The notes: a model not told the origin generated them from the letters alone. Shown: positions 24,717 to 37,719, counted from the stretch's first letter. The stretch is DNA of 64,000 nt from Perilla frutescens (GCA_026008535.1 BRKX01000003.1:59483001-59547000); one strand, 5' to 3'. Translations and numbers: made by a program.

Positions 24717-26561
24717 AACCCCCTACACTTAGACAATGCTCATCCTCGAGCAATACTAAACAAAAGATAGACTCAAGAAGGACTCAAAGACGACAAGACA
24801 ATCATTGACAACCTTCAATGGAAAACAATCAAAGTCAGAGGCAAGATACAACCATCCACAGACCACAAACCAATCTCTTGTTTCATAAAGACGTACACAT
24901 GCTCTTCATTCAAGTCAAAAATATGCAAACCCAATCCTGCCTCACCAAGATTCGCTCAAGTTCTCTCAAAAGAAAATAAGAACATAATTTAATTCACACA
25001 AATCGTAACTTGATGCTTTCAAACATAAATTTGCCCATATGTCAAAATCTCTACCATGCAAATGAGATCTATACACAAATCAAAAGGTCTTTTTGCACTA
25101 GTTGTAGCGGGGCTAGGGTGCATAGGTAGGATAAAAAGGATAAAATGGCTCAAATAATTGAAAACATGTAAACATATCAAATACATTCACCAAGTTCGTC
25201 TGCTACTGCCCAAATAAATCAACAAAACCCCAATTGAGTGCTGGTTTCCAATAATATAGGGCAACAGAATAAATGATATCAATTAAGCACAACCCCTTTT
25301 ATTCCATGCTCATTCTATTCCTTATTTTTTTATTTTTTTATTTTTTTTATTCTTTTTTTATTTTTTCTTTTTTTCATACTTTTCTTTTTTGGAATAGAAC
25401 AGAGACATAAACACATTCGTCAACTCTCCAGCACCAATATCTTCAAGCAAACTCTAAACTCATTTCAACACAAAAATACACTTACATGCTTTCAGGGGAC
25501 AAGAGCAGGCCAAAAGGCTAAGGCTTAATTATATAGTGGCTATTTATAATAAAAAAGAAATGGATTAGGCACAACGGGCTCACTAATGGACAATTAAGGG
25601 CATGGATAATAATAAATTTTTTAAGCCAAAATAATGGGTAATCCTAAATACCTTAACTATTTTCATGCAAAGAAACTCAAAAACCGGTGTGATTATGGCA
25701 ACTGGGCAAATCAGAAATCAAGCACTCAAGTACGATACACTCATCAAGAAAATAAATTGAGCTTTCTCATATATAATTCTCATCAGGTTCAATTCTCACA
25801 ATATAGTAAGCTTCAACAAATTTTGATTAAATTTTACATATGTTCTCATTCAAGAATACATACAAGCACGTGCACACTTTAATCACAAGAGATAAACCAT
25901 CCATTCAAGACTAATCCCATATCATACTCCTTCTTATCATGCAATCCATCTCAAGTAAGCCAATGATTTGATACACCAAAACCAAAGAAAAACTTATTTT
26001 ATATATATATATATATATTTATATACTAAACAGAAAATGCAAAAACTAACTCTTCCTCCATACTTAGACAACACAGTGTCCTCACTGTGCAGAGGAGAAG
26101 ATCAACACAGAATAAAAACAAATAAACAATAAACAAAAACTAGACAGAGGGGTGTAGAAGGCTCCCTGGAAGGAAATTATGAAGGTAGCGATGGAGAGAA
26201 TTTGATGACAGTCTGTTCGACGGTAACAACTCTATCACTGAGGGCATCGAGCTTGCTCTCGATCCTATGCTCCAGCTCAATCGCCTATCTGCTAAGAGAG
26301 AGAAAGAGAAATTAGGGCTCTTTAATTCTGATTAGGGATTTTTTTTAAATAAAAGAAAAACAAATTCAAATAAATGCTCGGGTTGCCTCCCGAGGAGCGC
26401 CCTTATTTAATGTCCGAGGCTCGACACAAGTAGAAGCACGATCATGAGATAATTTCGGGGGTAACCAGATCTACCCCGTCGAAAGTAGTTGTCTCCAGCC
26501 CAGCATAATATGGCTTAAGTAACTGGCCATTCACTTTCAACAATTTCTGAGTGTAGAAACT
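24717..26561 (-). other. Non-coding 3' region of the Athila-like remnant
   Basis: Downstream (minus sense) of the gag-pol remnant. It carries GGGAGGCAACCCGAG near 26380-26395, the GGAGGCAACCC signature that also follows the protease ORF of the Athila-like element at 52080. No coding sequence. Confidence 0.55.
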
Positions 26562-28143
26562 TCAAATCTCGACTGCGCCATGAATGCTGACACTCACAAC
26601 TTCATAAGGCCCTGTCCAACGAGCCTTCAACTTACCTGACATGAGTCGGAGTCGAGCATTAAATATGAGTACCTTTTGTCCAACATCAATGGTCTTCCTT
26701 TGAATATACTTGTCATGCGCTCCTAGAAAAATATATTTCAGATGCTCAAGGAGCACCTTCAATTCCAACTTTGGAGCTTTCACAACAGATGGAAAAATCG
26801 ACTCTGAGTTGGTCGGTATGGGCATATTGCTTGACAGCTACCGAGTGGGAAACTCACTGGTAGAATACAACTGCATTATGGTATCTCGAATTTCCTCATC
26901 TTCTCCTGTTGCTGTATCTGTGTCAGCCATCCCACCAAGAAATACCTGTTCCAACTTATCTTCCCTGAAATGATTCTCAACAAAATCGTCAACTAACGGG
27001 TTGATAACATCAATCATATATAGAGCTTCAGGATCCTCAACATGGTTCATAGCTTCAAAAATATTAAATGTGACAATATCACCATCAAATTCAAAGCTAA
27101 GTATGCCTTTATTAACATCAATTTTTATCATAGCAGTTTTCATGAATGGTCTTCCTAAAAGAATTAGAGATCTATGTGCAGATAAAGAATCATCCATGTC
27201 AACTATGTAAAAATCCACTGGAAAAATCAATTCATTAACTTTTACAAGAACATCTTCGACCACACCTTAAAGATATGCATTAGACCTATCAACTAACTGA
27301 ATTATAAAACGAGTGTCTTTAATAGGACCTAATTGCAATTCCTTGTACATAGATAGATGCATAACATTAATAGATACGCCTAAATCTAACATGACTCTCT
27401 CAACCTTCTTACTACCAATAATGCAAGGAATAGTAAACATACCCAGATCCCTATATTTTTGTGGTAATTTCCTTTGAATAACAGAAGAAACATTTTCTCC
27501 AACTCTAATCCTCGCATTTCTCCCATATCTCATCTTTTTAGCACATAATTCTTTCAAAAATTTTGCGTACCTGGGAACTTGCTTAATAGCATCAATCAGC
27601 GGCAAATTAATCTCTACCTTCTTGAATAGCTCGAGGATCTCTTTTTCATGATCCTCTTTCTTATTTCGAACCAACCTAGAAGGAAAATGGGCTGAAATAA
27701 GAGGTTGAGAATTAAAAACTATGGGTTCCATACATACCTTAGGTGGAAGAGATTTGTCAGGTTGTTTTTTCTCTGCAATGTATTCCTTCTTTTGCACTTC
27801 AACATGCTCTTCCGTCTCTGTTTCTTTCTTCTTAGTCTCCAATTCGACTAACTCATTCCCACTTCTTAAAGTTATAGCGCAAACTTGCCCTTTTGGATTC
27901 ATTTCAGTTTGAGATGGGAGTTTGCCCTGATTCGCTTGCATCTTGTTCATTTGAGTGGCGAGTTGAATGATTTGAGTGCCCATACTCCCCAAAGCAGCTT
28001 GTGTCTTTTGTTGGGAGGCTTTTTGACTCTGCGCCAGACTATTGACGAGTGCACTACTCTGCTCCAAACACTTCATGATATCGTTCATGCTTGGCACAAC
28101 ACGATCAATATGGGCATACTGACCACCGTGTGGCTGGATCTAA
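26562..28143 (-). pseudogene. Athila-like gag-protease with integrase tail; polymerase deleted
   Basis: Minus-strand remnant in three adjacent pieces. 28097-27267 has a gag C-terminus (QMNKMQANQGKLPSQ, then CAITLRSG) and the start of the aspartic protease, with the active-site triplet in MLDLGVSINVM. 27263-26838 continues the protease (ILLGRPFMKTA) into the acidic linker. 26825-26562 starts with the usual entry to RT (KAPKLELKVLLEHLKYIFLG), then jumps within a residue or two to the integrase C-terminus (HDKYIQRKTIDVGQKVLIFN, then KARWTGPYEV). RT, RNase H and the integrase core are missing at about 26720. A nonsense codon near 27264 and another near 26830 also break it. It cannot move itself. 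The gag N-terminus is lost near 28143. Confidence 0.8.
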
Positions 28144-28586
28144 GGTAAAACACCCGGCATCCGAATCTGAAAATTTGATGCTCAAGATTTTCGAACATTA
28201 AGCCTATTAAATCTGAAAATTTTGACTTAACAAAAATCTATTCCAAATCTAATAATTCTATGGACGAAAATTACATAGATTAACACAAACTCGAATTTTC
28301 GATTAAGATCAAAATTGCATCCGAATTTGAATCTATAAAATTTCGAAACCTACACTAATTAAATCTGGAAATTTTGACAACATCAAAAACCATTCCGAAT
28401 CTAATTAGGTATGGATCGAAAATCACAGTGTTTTCCAAAACTAGAATTTTCGAAATACATCAAAAATTCATCCAAGTTTAAACACACAAAAAATCTGAAA
28501 ATTTAAGTACCATAAATTTATCATCAAATTTAAACATGTATCTCGAATTTATCCTAGGATTAAATCTAAAAAAGTGCCAAAACCCG
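28144..28586 (-). other. Untranslated leader downstream of a Copia-type LTR
   Basis: Between the primer-binding site and the Athila-like remnant. AT-rich, with diverged repeats of AATCTGAAAATTT and ATTTTCGAA phrases. No gag start is visible, so the Copia element is truncated here. Confidence 0.5.
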
Positions 28587-28597
28587 CTCTGATACCA
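28587..28597 (-). other. Primer-binding site after the 1.42-kb LTR
   Basis: Minus strand reads TGGTATCAGAG two bases after the LTR end, matching the tRNA-Met 3' end. It makes 28600-30020 a 5' LTR. Confidence 0.85.
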
Positions 28598-28599
28598 GT

Positions 28600-30020
28600 T
28601 GTTGGGGTTTTTTCGAATTAAACCACCGCAGGATCTAATTGGATGTTCATTAATCCTAATGTCATGTAGATCATAAATTCATGCATCTCATATGCTTTAA
28701 TTAACCGAGTTTAATTAACATACAAATCCGGTTTAAACGATTCTACTAAAGCGGAAACATAGAAACGAAAAACGACTTACAAATCAAACGACGGGTGAAG
28801 GACAAGATTAAAGGTCTAATCTTGTTGTTGTATGTATGAAAAATGGCGCCCCACAGTGATACTCCACTCCTTAATCTTCTGTTGTATTCCCGGACTGAAT
28901 CTAGTTTTAGGGTGGGCTAAAATCTACTAGATCTGTATGGAATCTGTGGAGATAAAGAGAACACAAGAGGAGCTGATCTATATCCTTAAAATTTCGTCCC
29001 CCACCCTCTCATATATAAGGGGGTGGGCGAAATTTCAGTGTCCCAACCCTACTGGATTTGGGCCTCTATCTCTTTTTCTATCTCCAGTCCATTAAAGTCA
29101 TATTGGGCTACAACAGGGATCTAGAAGAATATTAAATTGGCTTGCTAATTTATTTAATTTCCAATATCCAATAAACTTAGGATATTATTAAATAAATTAA
29201 GTATTATTTATATTCCACTAAAGAAATAATACTGACCTACCAATTTAATACATATTTCTGAATATGCTTTCTCCTTTAGTCCAGCCATTCCCCGTGTTTA
29301 AGATATAATGCCCATTAATTAATTATGTAAACTTCTGACAGCTATAATTAATTAATATCTTATCCTTGAGTAGTACCACACAAGCTTTACTCATGTACGG
29401 AATAAATTCCACCTGCAGGGTTTCAGCATGAACTTGTATTTCCTCAAGGGGACACCATCAAACTGGCGCACCAGGACACGGTGCCCCTACATATTGCACG
29501 ATCCATCATAAGTGTAAATGTCACAACCCAAGATATCGAGATTATTGATCCTATGAAAGAATATCACCCTTTGATAAATCAAAGCTGCAAACACTACACG
29601 TATATGTCCGCCAACACATAGGGGTTAAGAACCCGAACTCTGTGGATTCTTATTCTCTCATTTAAGGTCAGAATAGAGAATAGAATCCTAAGTAGATCCT
29701 CCTCAATACACTTGACCGTGTATTAGAATAATCAGTTAGTCAAGACAAACTAACTATCAGATTATTCTACGGCGTACCGATAGCAGGTTCAGTGCCATCT
29801 AAACCGTGAGCCTTTTAATACATTACAAGGAACCGATGATTTGATCTAACCGTGTGTTTGTCCACACCATATCATCTACAATGTAAGTATAGTGAACATG
29901 CATGTAAATATAACAATTTAAATGCAAACAGTGATTGCAATAGTATTCATTTGATATCATCATAAAACCATTATTAATAATGTATACAAAAGACAGGTCT
30001 TCTAGTATACAAAACCAACA
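28600..30020 (-). mobile_element. 5' LTR (1421 bp) inserted in an esterase gene
   Basis: On the minus strand it starts TGTTGGTTTT at 30020 and ends AACCCCAACA at 28600. The TGTTGG...CCAACA ends and the adjacent primer-binding site define it. A TATA box (TTATATATGAGAGG, minus strand) lies near 29010-29023. The upper end abuts codon 155 of the esterase copy, so the element landed in the coding sequence. The second LTR and the rest of the esterase are not found next to it, so a later deletion or rearrangement removed them. Confidence 0.85.
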
Positions 30021-30485
30021 ATCGGACTCGCCTTGGAACCATAGAAGAGCCCGGGGAGCTCCACCATCTTTGAGGGCTGCCTTAGTCCGCTCGATCGTGT
30101 CATTGTAGAGTTTCCTCCCCCGGCTCCACTCGTTTAGTGTGGTCCCCCCAACAGCGCAAGGTACCAATCCGATCACTCCAATGCTTGAATCCTTGGCCAA
30201 AACGGTGTTGGCAAAAGACATCCCGGGCCCTACCCCACAAATTTTATGGTCGATGTCATGGTGGAGAGGATCCTGGGCTTGTTCCCACTTAAGCCCGGCG
30301 TTCAACCGCATGATCTGCGGGCCCGGCTCATCTTCTGGAGGAACCACCTCATCCCATTTATTGTTTATAATTCCGCCTCGCCCCACCATATTGCTTTGTC
30401 CGGCCAGTATGAATATGCTGGTAGGTTTTTGGCTGCTCACTAAAGTTGAGCAGCACAAAACCATTAACCAAACAAGGGAACTCAT
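30021..30485 (-). pseudogene. Carbohydrate esterase copy cut off after codon 155
   Basis: The first 155 codons match the intact esterase at 18231-18995 closely: an 18-residue signal-like N-terminus, the nucleophile block FILAGQSNMVG with Ser31, AVGGT, and LLWFQGESD at the end. The next base is the start of the 1421-bp LTR at 30020. The extra residues read beyond that point come from LTR sequence. The Asp/His dyad is therefore missing and the product should be inactive. The promoter region and TATA are still present. I did not find the lost 3' half elsewhere in the window. Confidence 0.88.
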
Positions 30486-30603
30486 TGTTTGGCCGGAAAA
30501 AAATACAATGAAATTGATAGAGGCTTTGGAGCTTTAATCCTTGGCCTCTTTTAGAGAATGGCTTGGATAGTTTAGAATGAGGAGCTATCGGGAACTCTCC
30601 TCA

Positions 30604-30610
30604 TTATATA
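30604..30610 (-). promoter_or_regulatory. TATA box of the truncated esterase copy
   Basis: TATATAATG on the minus strand, about 120 bp upstream of the ATG at 30485. Upstream text aligns with that of the intact paralog. Confidence 0.5.
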
Positions 30611-30611
30611 C

Positions 30612-31978
30612 AAGTGGGGTTGTCATCCGCTTTTCCGTCTATATCGGTAAATTATATTTCATCTTGTATTTTAATGATTCAAATACTTGCCATGTATATT
30701 TTTATAATTTTATTTGTGGTAGTAGTAGAAAAATGTTGAGACACTATTGAAAATAGAGGGAACAATCATGTGTCACTTTTCAACGGTTCTAATAGTAACA
30801 GGCAGCTTTAGGTGAAATGTAGTCTGACGAATTATGTGATCAAGCGTAAGCTTAGGACATTTCTTTTGGGGGAGTTTTACTTTTTTCTGAGTAAAGTTAA
30901 TTTAATTTATTTTTCTAGTCTCCATTGTATATATAGCGTAATTAATTTGGTTGGGACCGTTTAAGCAAGAGAGTGGGCAAAAAAAAAAAAAAAAAAAACC
31001 CTAAAACACTATTTAAAAAGTAAAAACTGACCATACGGTCCATACCCACCCCTATACATATGAATAAAATTTGATATATTGTAAACAACAGAAACTGAAA
31101 TGAAATAAAAGCAAACGAAGAATATAATCAGCAAAGGACCACCATCCATCTAACTCGAGCCTATCCATCTTGTCAGCCACAATTGATTCCTTCATGGAAG
31201 ATAAGAGAAACCCCAAAATCTATTTGACGAAGAAAGCCCCAAACTACTAATGATATTTCTCATTAATTATTTAAGATCGAGAGATGGAGATTCAATCCTC
31301 AAAGACAAACTTATCTAACAACTAAATAATTGGAGAGAAATGGTATTCAGCTCTAAAAACTAGATTAAAAAATTGCTAGCTAGGAAAATCAATGATTTTA
31401 TAGCTCATGTTACGAATTGAACAACAAATTTATTTAGTGAACTGAAAATTGGAGTCAGTGGACAACCATCTCATATCCGAACAGGTTATATTGAACTATT
31501 AAGAATATGAAATCATTCCAGAATCAGCTTTGCTTATCTAGCAAGGCTTCTTTTTTTATTTTTCTTTTCTTTTCACTTTATTCCATAATTAATTAGCACA
31601 TTTTTTGTTCCAACTTTCATTTTGCAAATTTCAAGTTTATATATTTGGGGCCCCTATTAATTAATGTGGTTCAGAAATGACATCTATGTTGGATTAACAA
31701 GAAAATGACAGTCCAACTTTTTGGCATTGTCGTCAAGTCAATGATCACAACTGTATGCCTACACAAGAAAGAACTCCCCCAACCACCTCTATCGTGTTTC
31801 ATGTTTAGTCATAATATCGTATTTCATTTTACCATAAGAAATTAAACACATATTTGATGATATCTTGACGCGTACTAGTAAAATGATCCAAGTGTGGTGG
31901 ACATCAGACCATAATATGAAAAAAAATTAAATCCTACATTCAATAATGTATAATAACATAAATAGCCCCCGTGAAAAA
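30612..31978. other. Intergenic DNA between two esterase copies
   Basis: No supported gene. Contains an A tract followed by CCCTAAAACAC near 30979-31007. Confidence 0.5.
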
Positions 31979-31981
31979 AAC

Positions 31982-32927
31982 CTATCTAACCCATCTAAGG
32001 AAGAAGTCCAAGAAAAAATTGTGGAACCTCTTGTTAGCACCACTGCTCTGAACTGGGAGAGGAGCCGTAACCTGGAGGAAGGCATCGGCGAGCATCTGGC
32101 CGAGCCGGACTTGGGCTTGGGTCGACAGATGCAGCCCATTGGGGTCGAGCTGGAGCCCATAGGCATCAACACATCTCACGTTGGGAAGATTAATTCCCAA
32201 CTGACCTTTTCTAATAATATCTACATAGGGTCCGGTCCCTGATGCTAGTGCCACCTATACCAACCGTACCAATCAAAAATTTATTAAATGTTATCTATTC
32301 AAATTCAAATACAATCAAATACATACATGGTACCTGAATCACCGGCAACAAAGGTGAAAGCAGATCCGACCTAACATGATTGAAAAACTTCTCCAATCTC
32401 CTCTTGTACAATCTAGCATCTTCATAATTAATGGTATCAGACTCCCCTTGGTACCAAAGAATGCCACGGATTAGTCGGTCGCCGCCGTGCAAGGCCGCCT
32501 GAGCTCGAGTGAGCAAGTGATTGTAGAGGCGGCCGCCCGGCCTCCACTCGCTTATATTAGTCCCTCCGATGGCGCAGGGGACCAACCCAATCAAACCAAT
32601 GCCAGGATCCATCTTCAATACCGAGCTCGTAAACGCCATCCCGGGGCCCACACCGCACGTTTTCTGGACATTAATGTCGCGGTGGAGGGGCTCCCGGGCC
32701 TCCTCCCACGCGAGGGCGGCGTTCAGCCGGAAAACAAACGGATTGGCTTGGCATTCCGGTGGAACGACGCCGTCCCAGGTGTCGTTGACTCCCCGGCCAG
32801 ACATGTTGCTCTGGCCGGCTAGGATGAATATGCTTTTAGGTTGCGAGGCATTGGAGTAGGCTAAAAGCAACCAACAAACGAGGAAAAACATGCCTACGCT
32901 CTTACGCCCACACCCTAAATGCAACAA
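31982..32927 (-). CDS. Carbohydrate esterase (SASA/DUF303), two exons
   Basis: Exon 1 (32334-32927) encodes 198 residues. A 79-bp GT-AG intron (32255-32333) follows, with donor CAG/GTACC and acceptor TATAG/GTGG. Exon 2 (31982-32254) adds 90 residues, for 288 in all. A hydrophobic segment near residues 13-27 is a likely signal peptide or anchor. Catalytic blocks: FILAGQSNMSG with Ser40, AIGGT at 119-123, YQGESD at 159-164, and DPNGLH in exon 2. The intron position is at PVIQ/VALASG, the equivalent of residue 190 of the intronless paralog. Exon 2 extends about 29 residues past the conserved FLQ, ending FFLRWVR, longer than usual; an alternative end or further splice is possible. It is GC-richer than its surroundings and intact, so probably functional. 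Confidence 0.87.
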
Positions 32928-35757
32928 ACACAGACGGGTTTTATTTCTAATTTTACGCCCCCATATTAGAGTGTTTTGAAGGAAAGCAACACCATTTTCT
33001 CACTCATCGCAATTATTTAACAAGACAGACACTTGTATGCTGTTTCTGTCTAAGAATCTTTTTTTTTTTTTTTTTGGAACTAGATTGCAACTTCCCCTTG
33101 TTTTAACTTTCGAATTTAGTAATAATTAATAGATAACATGATTTTTGGAGGGATTATTAGTGACGAAAACAACGTTGTAGTACTGAGCTGGCCGTCTGAG
33201 TCTTGCTGGATTTTTTAACTTTTGTTTGGGATTTTTTAGAAATCTCGAAATAGATCCTAGTTCCAACAAATATAGCTAATAATAATAATTATAGAGGATT
33301 TAAATAATGAGTTATATGTATAGGATATGTGAGATATTCTGCTGTTCTATTAAATTTCAGCTTGTATTTCTATTTTATTACTACGCGACTATTATATAGT
33401 AGGGAGAAATATAAAAGTAGGAATTAAAGTGTATGGACATATAGGAAGTTTGAGTAGAGGAGATAACATTTGCATCATTCACAATATCTAAATTATTCTT
33501 ATAACTTATGAATAAAAATATTCTCAAGATTTTTATTTCATTTATTTTGATTATATTGTTCCTTATATTTTAGAATATTTTCAAAGATAAGATCAAAAAG
33601 TTATCAGGATGTTTTTTAGCAATCAGAATAATATTTATATATAGATCATTAAACATAGACAAAAGTTTGTGTTGGACCATCTTATTGATCAATGTTCATA
33701 TTCAAATGTATATTCAGTAACACATTTATAATATTATTGGTATTTTGAATCTAAATACCTGTGTTAATTTTAAATGATTTTCGCACAAGACTCCCTCTTA
33801 TAAGCATTACGAAAGCTCTTTAGTTATGCTCTATTTCCGTAAATTATATTCAAGTTTTTCTAACTTTGAACACATTCATTACTTGCGACTTAACAAAATG
33901 ATTTTTGGAGGCTTCCCAAAAAAACAAAAAGATTTTTTTGGAGGGATTAATAATTCAACATTTTTGGACCATTGCTTTTTGGAGGGAATAATAGTTCAGG
34001 ATTTGTAATCAATGGTCCAATCAATATTTTTGCAGTTTTCGGCCCAACCCACAAAGTCTAGCGGGCCTAGAGGCGCCACTCCAGCAGGAATTTGAGCTCG
34101 GTAAGGTATTTAACTTCATTTTTATTCTTTAACTTGATGATATAAATATTTATTGGTACATATACTCATTCAGAGTAAGTAGATAATACAATAGGGAATT
34201 ATTTTAAAAAATAATTATCTATTTATTATTTTTATTGCATTTTTCCTAGTTAAACTATAAAGCAACAAAGAATATAATTATAAAATAATAATTAAACTAT
34301 GCTGATCGCATGATATCAAACTTAATTAGTCCGAGGAAATTTGATCAATCTTAGCATTTGATTATTAGTTTTGGTCATTTGAACTTCTAATCGAATATTA
34401 AAGTAAATTGATGATTTAATCCTTCTTTTTTTTATGTGTGTGTGACGAGGGAAATCCGTAATCGCTATTTGAGGGTGTGCACTAGGTAAATATCGCTCAT
34501 ACGCAATATTTTATAAATCAAATGACAGAAACAAACGACACTAGGAAAAATTCATATTTTAATTCTACTTGGATGAATGAACGCTACTATTGGAACTTCA
34601 AGCATTTATCTTCTTTTCAATTTGAGCTTCACCTCCCAAGATAAAAACAAAAAGAAAACAAAAAAACACAAAAATTGTCTTGATAAATAACTACAAAAGA
34701 ATTGAAAATTCAACAATTAAATTATCTCATATATTCGTAACTGTTAGGAATGTGATCATATAGATCTAACTTGGTAATGTCCTTTAAAATATTTTAAACT
34801 AAGGGTTAGATTTGAGGGTGGTATAGTTCATCTTCACAAAATCATCATACCCCATATTTTAATTAGCTAGCAATCACAATCCTCTATTACAAGTGATCTC
34901 AGATAATCAACTCGTGCAAAGTGTATTTTTTATAAAGTCGATAGACGATAAATACATATGACATGTGTGTAATTAAATATTTTGTGGGGAGCGTCTAAAT
35001 TTACCCATATGTATGATAATTGGATGTCATCCTTATATAATTGTAATAGTTTTCAGGATCTATATCTATATATATATATATATATATATATTTGTGTGTG
35101 TGTGTGAATTTAAACTTGGACAATAGCTAGCAACTAACTGGGCATGAGGGCTAGTTGCCCTCGTTGCAAGACTCGATCAACATTTGTAGCATCTTCTTAT
35201 CCATGCTTTTGCACACTCCAACTATTCAAAATATTGAAAATATTTTATTCGATTCTATATAAACCCAAGACTCAATAATGCCCCCTTTTATACATTTCTT
35301 ATTGGAAGAAAAGTTTATATAGACAATATATTTTTAAAATTTATTTAGTTGGGCAAGTTTTAAGGTGGTAGAAGTTATATAGACAATTTGTACTATATCT
35401 GAACATTGACCGAATTAAATAAGAATATATTCCCCTACTTTTCTGAAAAGTATCTTACACAATTTTGTACTTTCCATGCAAAAGGAACAAAAGATTTTTC
35501 TGGAACAAAATCTCTCCATGGTCTATCCGAACTCGATTTCAATTTGAAAAAAAAAAAAAAAGATATGATTGTGGAATTCAATTCCATTAATATAGTTGCT
35601 TTCAATTCCATTAATATCTTGTAACTACCTCTCTTACTCTCTTTCTCTCTCACTTCTCCTCTTTCACTCTCGCTGCTTTCAACCCCTCTCTCTACCGTTC
35701 TGTGAAAGAAAAAAATAACTTGTTCGCCGGAGGAATGACGTTGAAGACCGACCGGCG
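32928..35757. other. Intergenic DNA
   Basis: AT-rich with no convincing gene. Contains a T tract at 33060-33076, a (TA)n(GT)n tract at about 35067-35106 and an A tract near 35547. 35625-35700 is a CT-rich strip just before the MULE end sequences and may be a 5' leader. Confidence 0.5.
35067..35106. repeat. (TA)n(GT)n compound microsatellite
   Basis: Alternating TA units grade into GT units. Confidence 0.9.
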
Positions 35758-35820
35758 ATGGAGGAACGAGGTGAAGACCGACCGTCTGAAGCGGGAGAGG
35801 TTAGACGACTCGTCAGTTTT

Positions 35821-36621
35821 ATGATTTATATGTAACGAATGTATAGGTTTAGGGATCTTGCATAACGATATGTTTTTGCTTAATATAAGATTAAATTGTT
35901 CTGTGAAATTTTCATGTTTAGTTTTGAGATCTAGAGTAACAATAGGTTTTTAGATGTGAAATGATACTATATTGATCCTTAATGAAAGTTTCTGTGCCTA
36001 ACGAAAGTTTTTTTAATTGATCGTTATGTTTAATAATGTTATGTTTAATAAACGTTATGGGCTTTTTTAATTAATCGTTACGCTTCTTTCTGCTTTTTTA
36101 ATTAATCGTTACAATTTTAATCATTCGTTATGGCTTTTAAGTTCATCGTTATGCTAATTTAAATGAATCGATATACTTTTTTTAATATATCGTTAATTAA
36201 TCGTTGGGCTAATTTTAATCATTCGTTGCGGCCTTTAAGTTCATCGTCATCGTTATGCTAATTTTAATGTATCGTTATACTTATTTTAATATATCGTTAT
36301 GGGGTTGTCCAGATTCAATAAATGTGTAACGAACGTATATTAGATATGCATAACACAATTGTATTTAATTAATCATTGTGCTTAATCGTTATGCTATTTA
36401 TATTAAATCGTTATGCACTATTTACAAAGTATATTAATCGTTATGCGATTTATATTAAATCGTTATGCACTATTTTTAATTAATCGTTATGGCCATTTAA
36501 AGTAATTATAATGCTAATTTGTTCATAATCGTTAGGCCACATTTAACTAAATATTTAGGCCACCTTTATCCAAATCGTTATGTTCTATTCAATCTTTATT
36601 ACATTTAATCATAATAATACA

Positions 36622-36699
<78 letters not shown>

Positions 36700-36791
36700 A
36701 ATCTAATAATAATAATAATATTCATCGAATTAATACTATTAGTAAAAAATAAAAATAACAAAAACATATAATCTAAATAATAATACTTTTT

Positions 36792-36840
<49 letters not shown>

Positions 36841-36928
36841 GTCTAAATAACACTATTAGTAAACAAATAAAATAAAAAACAATTAATATAAATAGTAATA
36901 ATATTTTAATAATAATAATAATAATAAC

Positions 36929-36960
<32 letters not shown>

Positions 36961-37430
36961 CAACAACAATTAATCTAATAATAATAATAATATTCATCTA
37001 ACTAATACTATTAGAAGTTTCGTTATGATTTATTTGAATAGTTGATCAATCGTTATGCTTCTTACAAGTTTCATTATGCCTTTTTTAATAATTTCGTTAT
37101 TGTTTATTTGAATAGTTGATCAATTGTTATGCTAATGTTTAAACTTTCGTTAATGTTATCGTTATGTGAAATTTAAATTTCTTTATTGTTAAAATCTAAT
37201 TATCGTTATTGCTAAATTTAAATTTTGATATGTTAAAGTTAAAACTTTCGTTATTGGTAAAATTAGATTTTCGTTAATGTTAAATTTTTATTTTCGTTAT
37301 GTTGAAACTTTAATTTTCGTTAATTTTATGGTTATGTTAAATTTAAATTTTCGTTATAGTTAAATGTAAATGTTCATTATCTTTAAAATTAACTTTCGTT
37401 ATGCTAAATAGATTGAATGATAACTTTAAT
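35821..37430 (+). repeat. Left subterminal array of CGTTAT motifs
   Basis: About thirty copies of CGTTAT or one-base variants, mostly followed by G (for example 36021, 36127, 36438, 36577, 37021, 37160), spaced roughly 20-40 bp. The outermost few (35830-35880) are in the opposite orientation as TAACGA/ATAACG. AAT and AAC microsatellites interrupt the array. Confidence 0.8.
36619..36710. repeat. (AAT)n(AAC)n microsatellite inside the array
   Basis: AAT units change to AAC units. Similar AAT runs follow at 36795-36840, 36906-36968, 37542-37578 and 37673-37715. Confidence 0.92.
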
Positions 37431-37539
37431 TTAATTAGAATTGATATAATCATGCTCAACCAAAGCATATTGTACGGTTTTTTTTTAATAATAATATTAG
37501 TATGAATTACTATTAGTAAAAAATAAAAAAATAAAGAAA

Positions 37540-37578
<39 letters not shown>

Positions 37579-37670
37579 CTAATAATAATAATAATAATAT
37601 TAGTCTAATTAATACTATTAGTAAAAAATAAAAATAACAAAAATATCTAATATAGACAATAATACTTTTT

Positions 37671-37719
<49 letters not shown>

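Noticed and set aside
35406..35653. Overlapping ORFs on both strands as a possible MULE-end gene
   Set aside because: They span an A tract and a CT-rich strip and have no recognisable domain.
36580..36997. ORFs made of Asn or Ile/Leu runs
   Set aside because: They are translations of (AAT)n/(AAC)n microsatellites, not genes.
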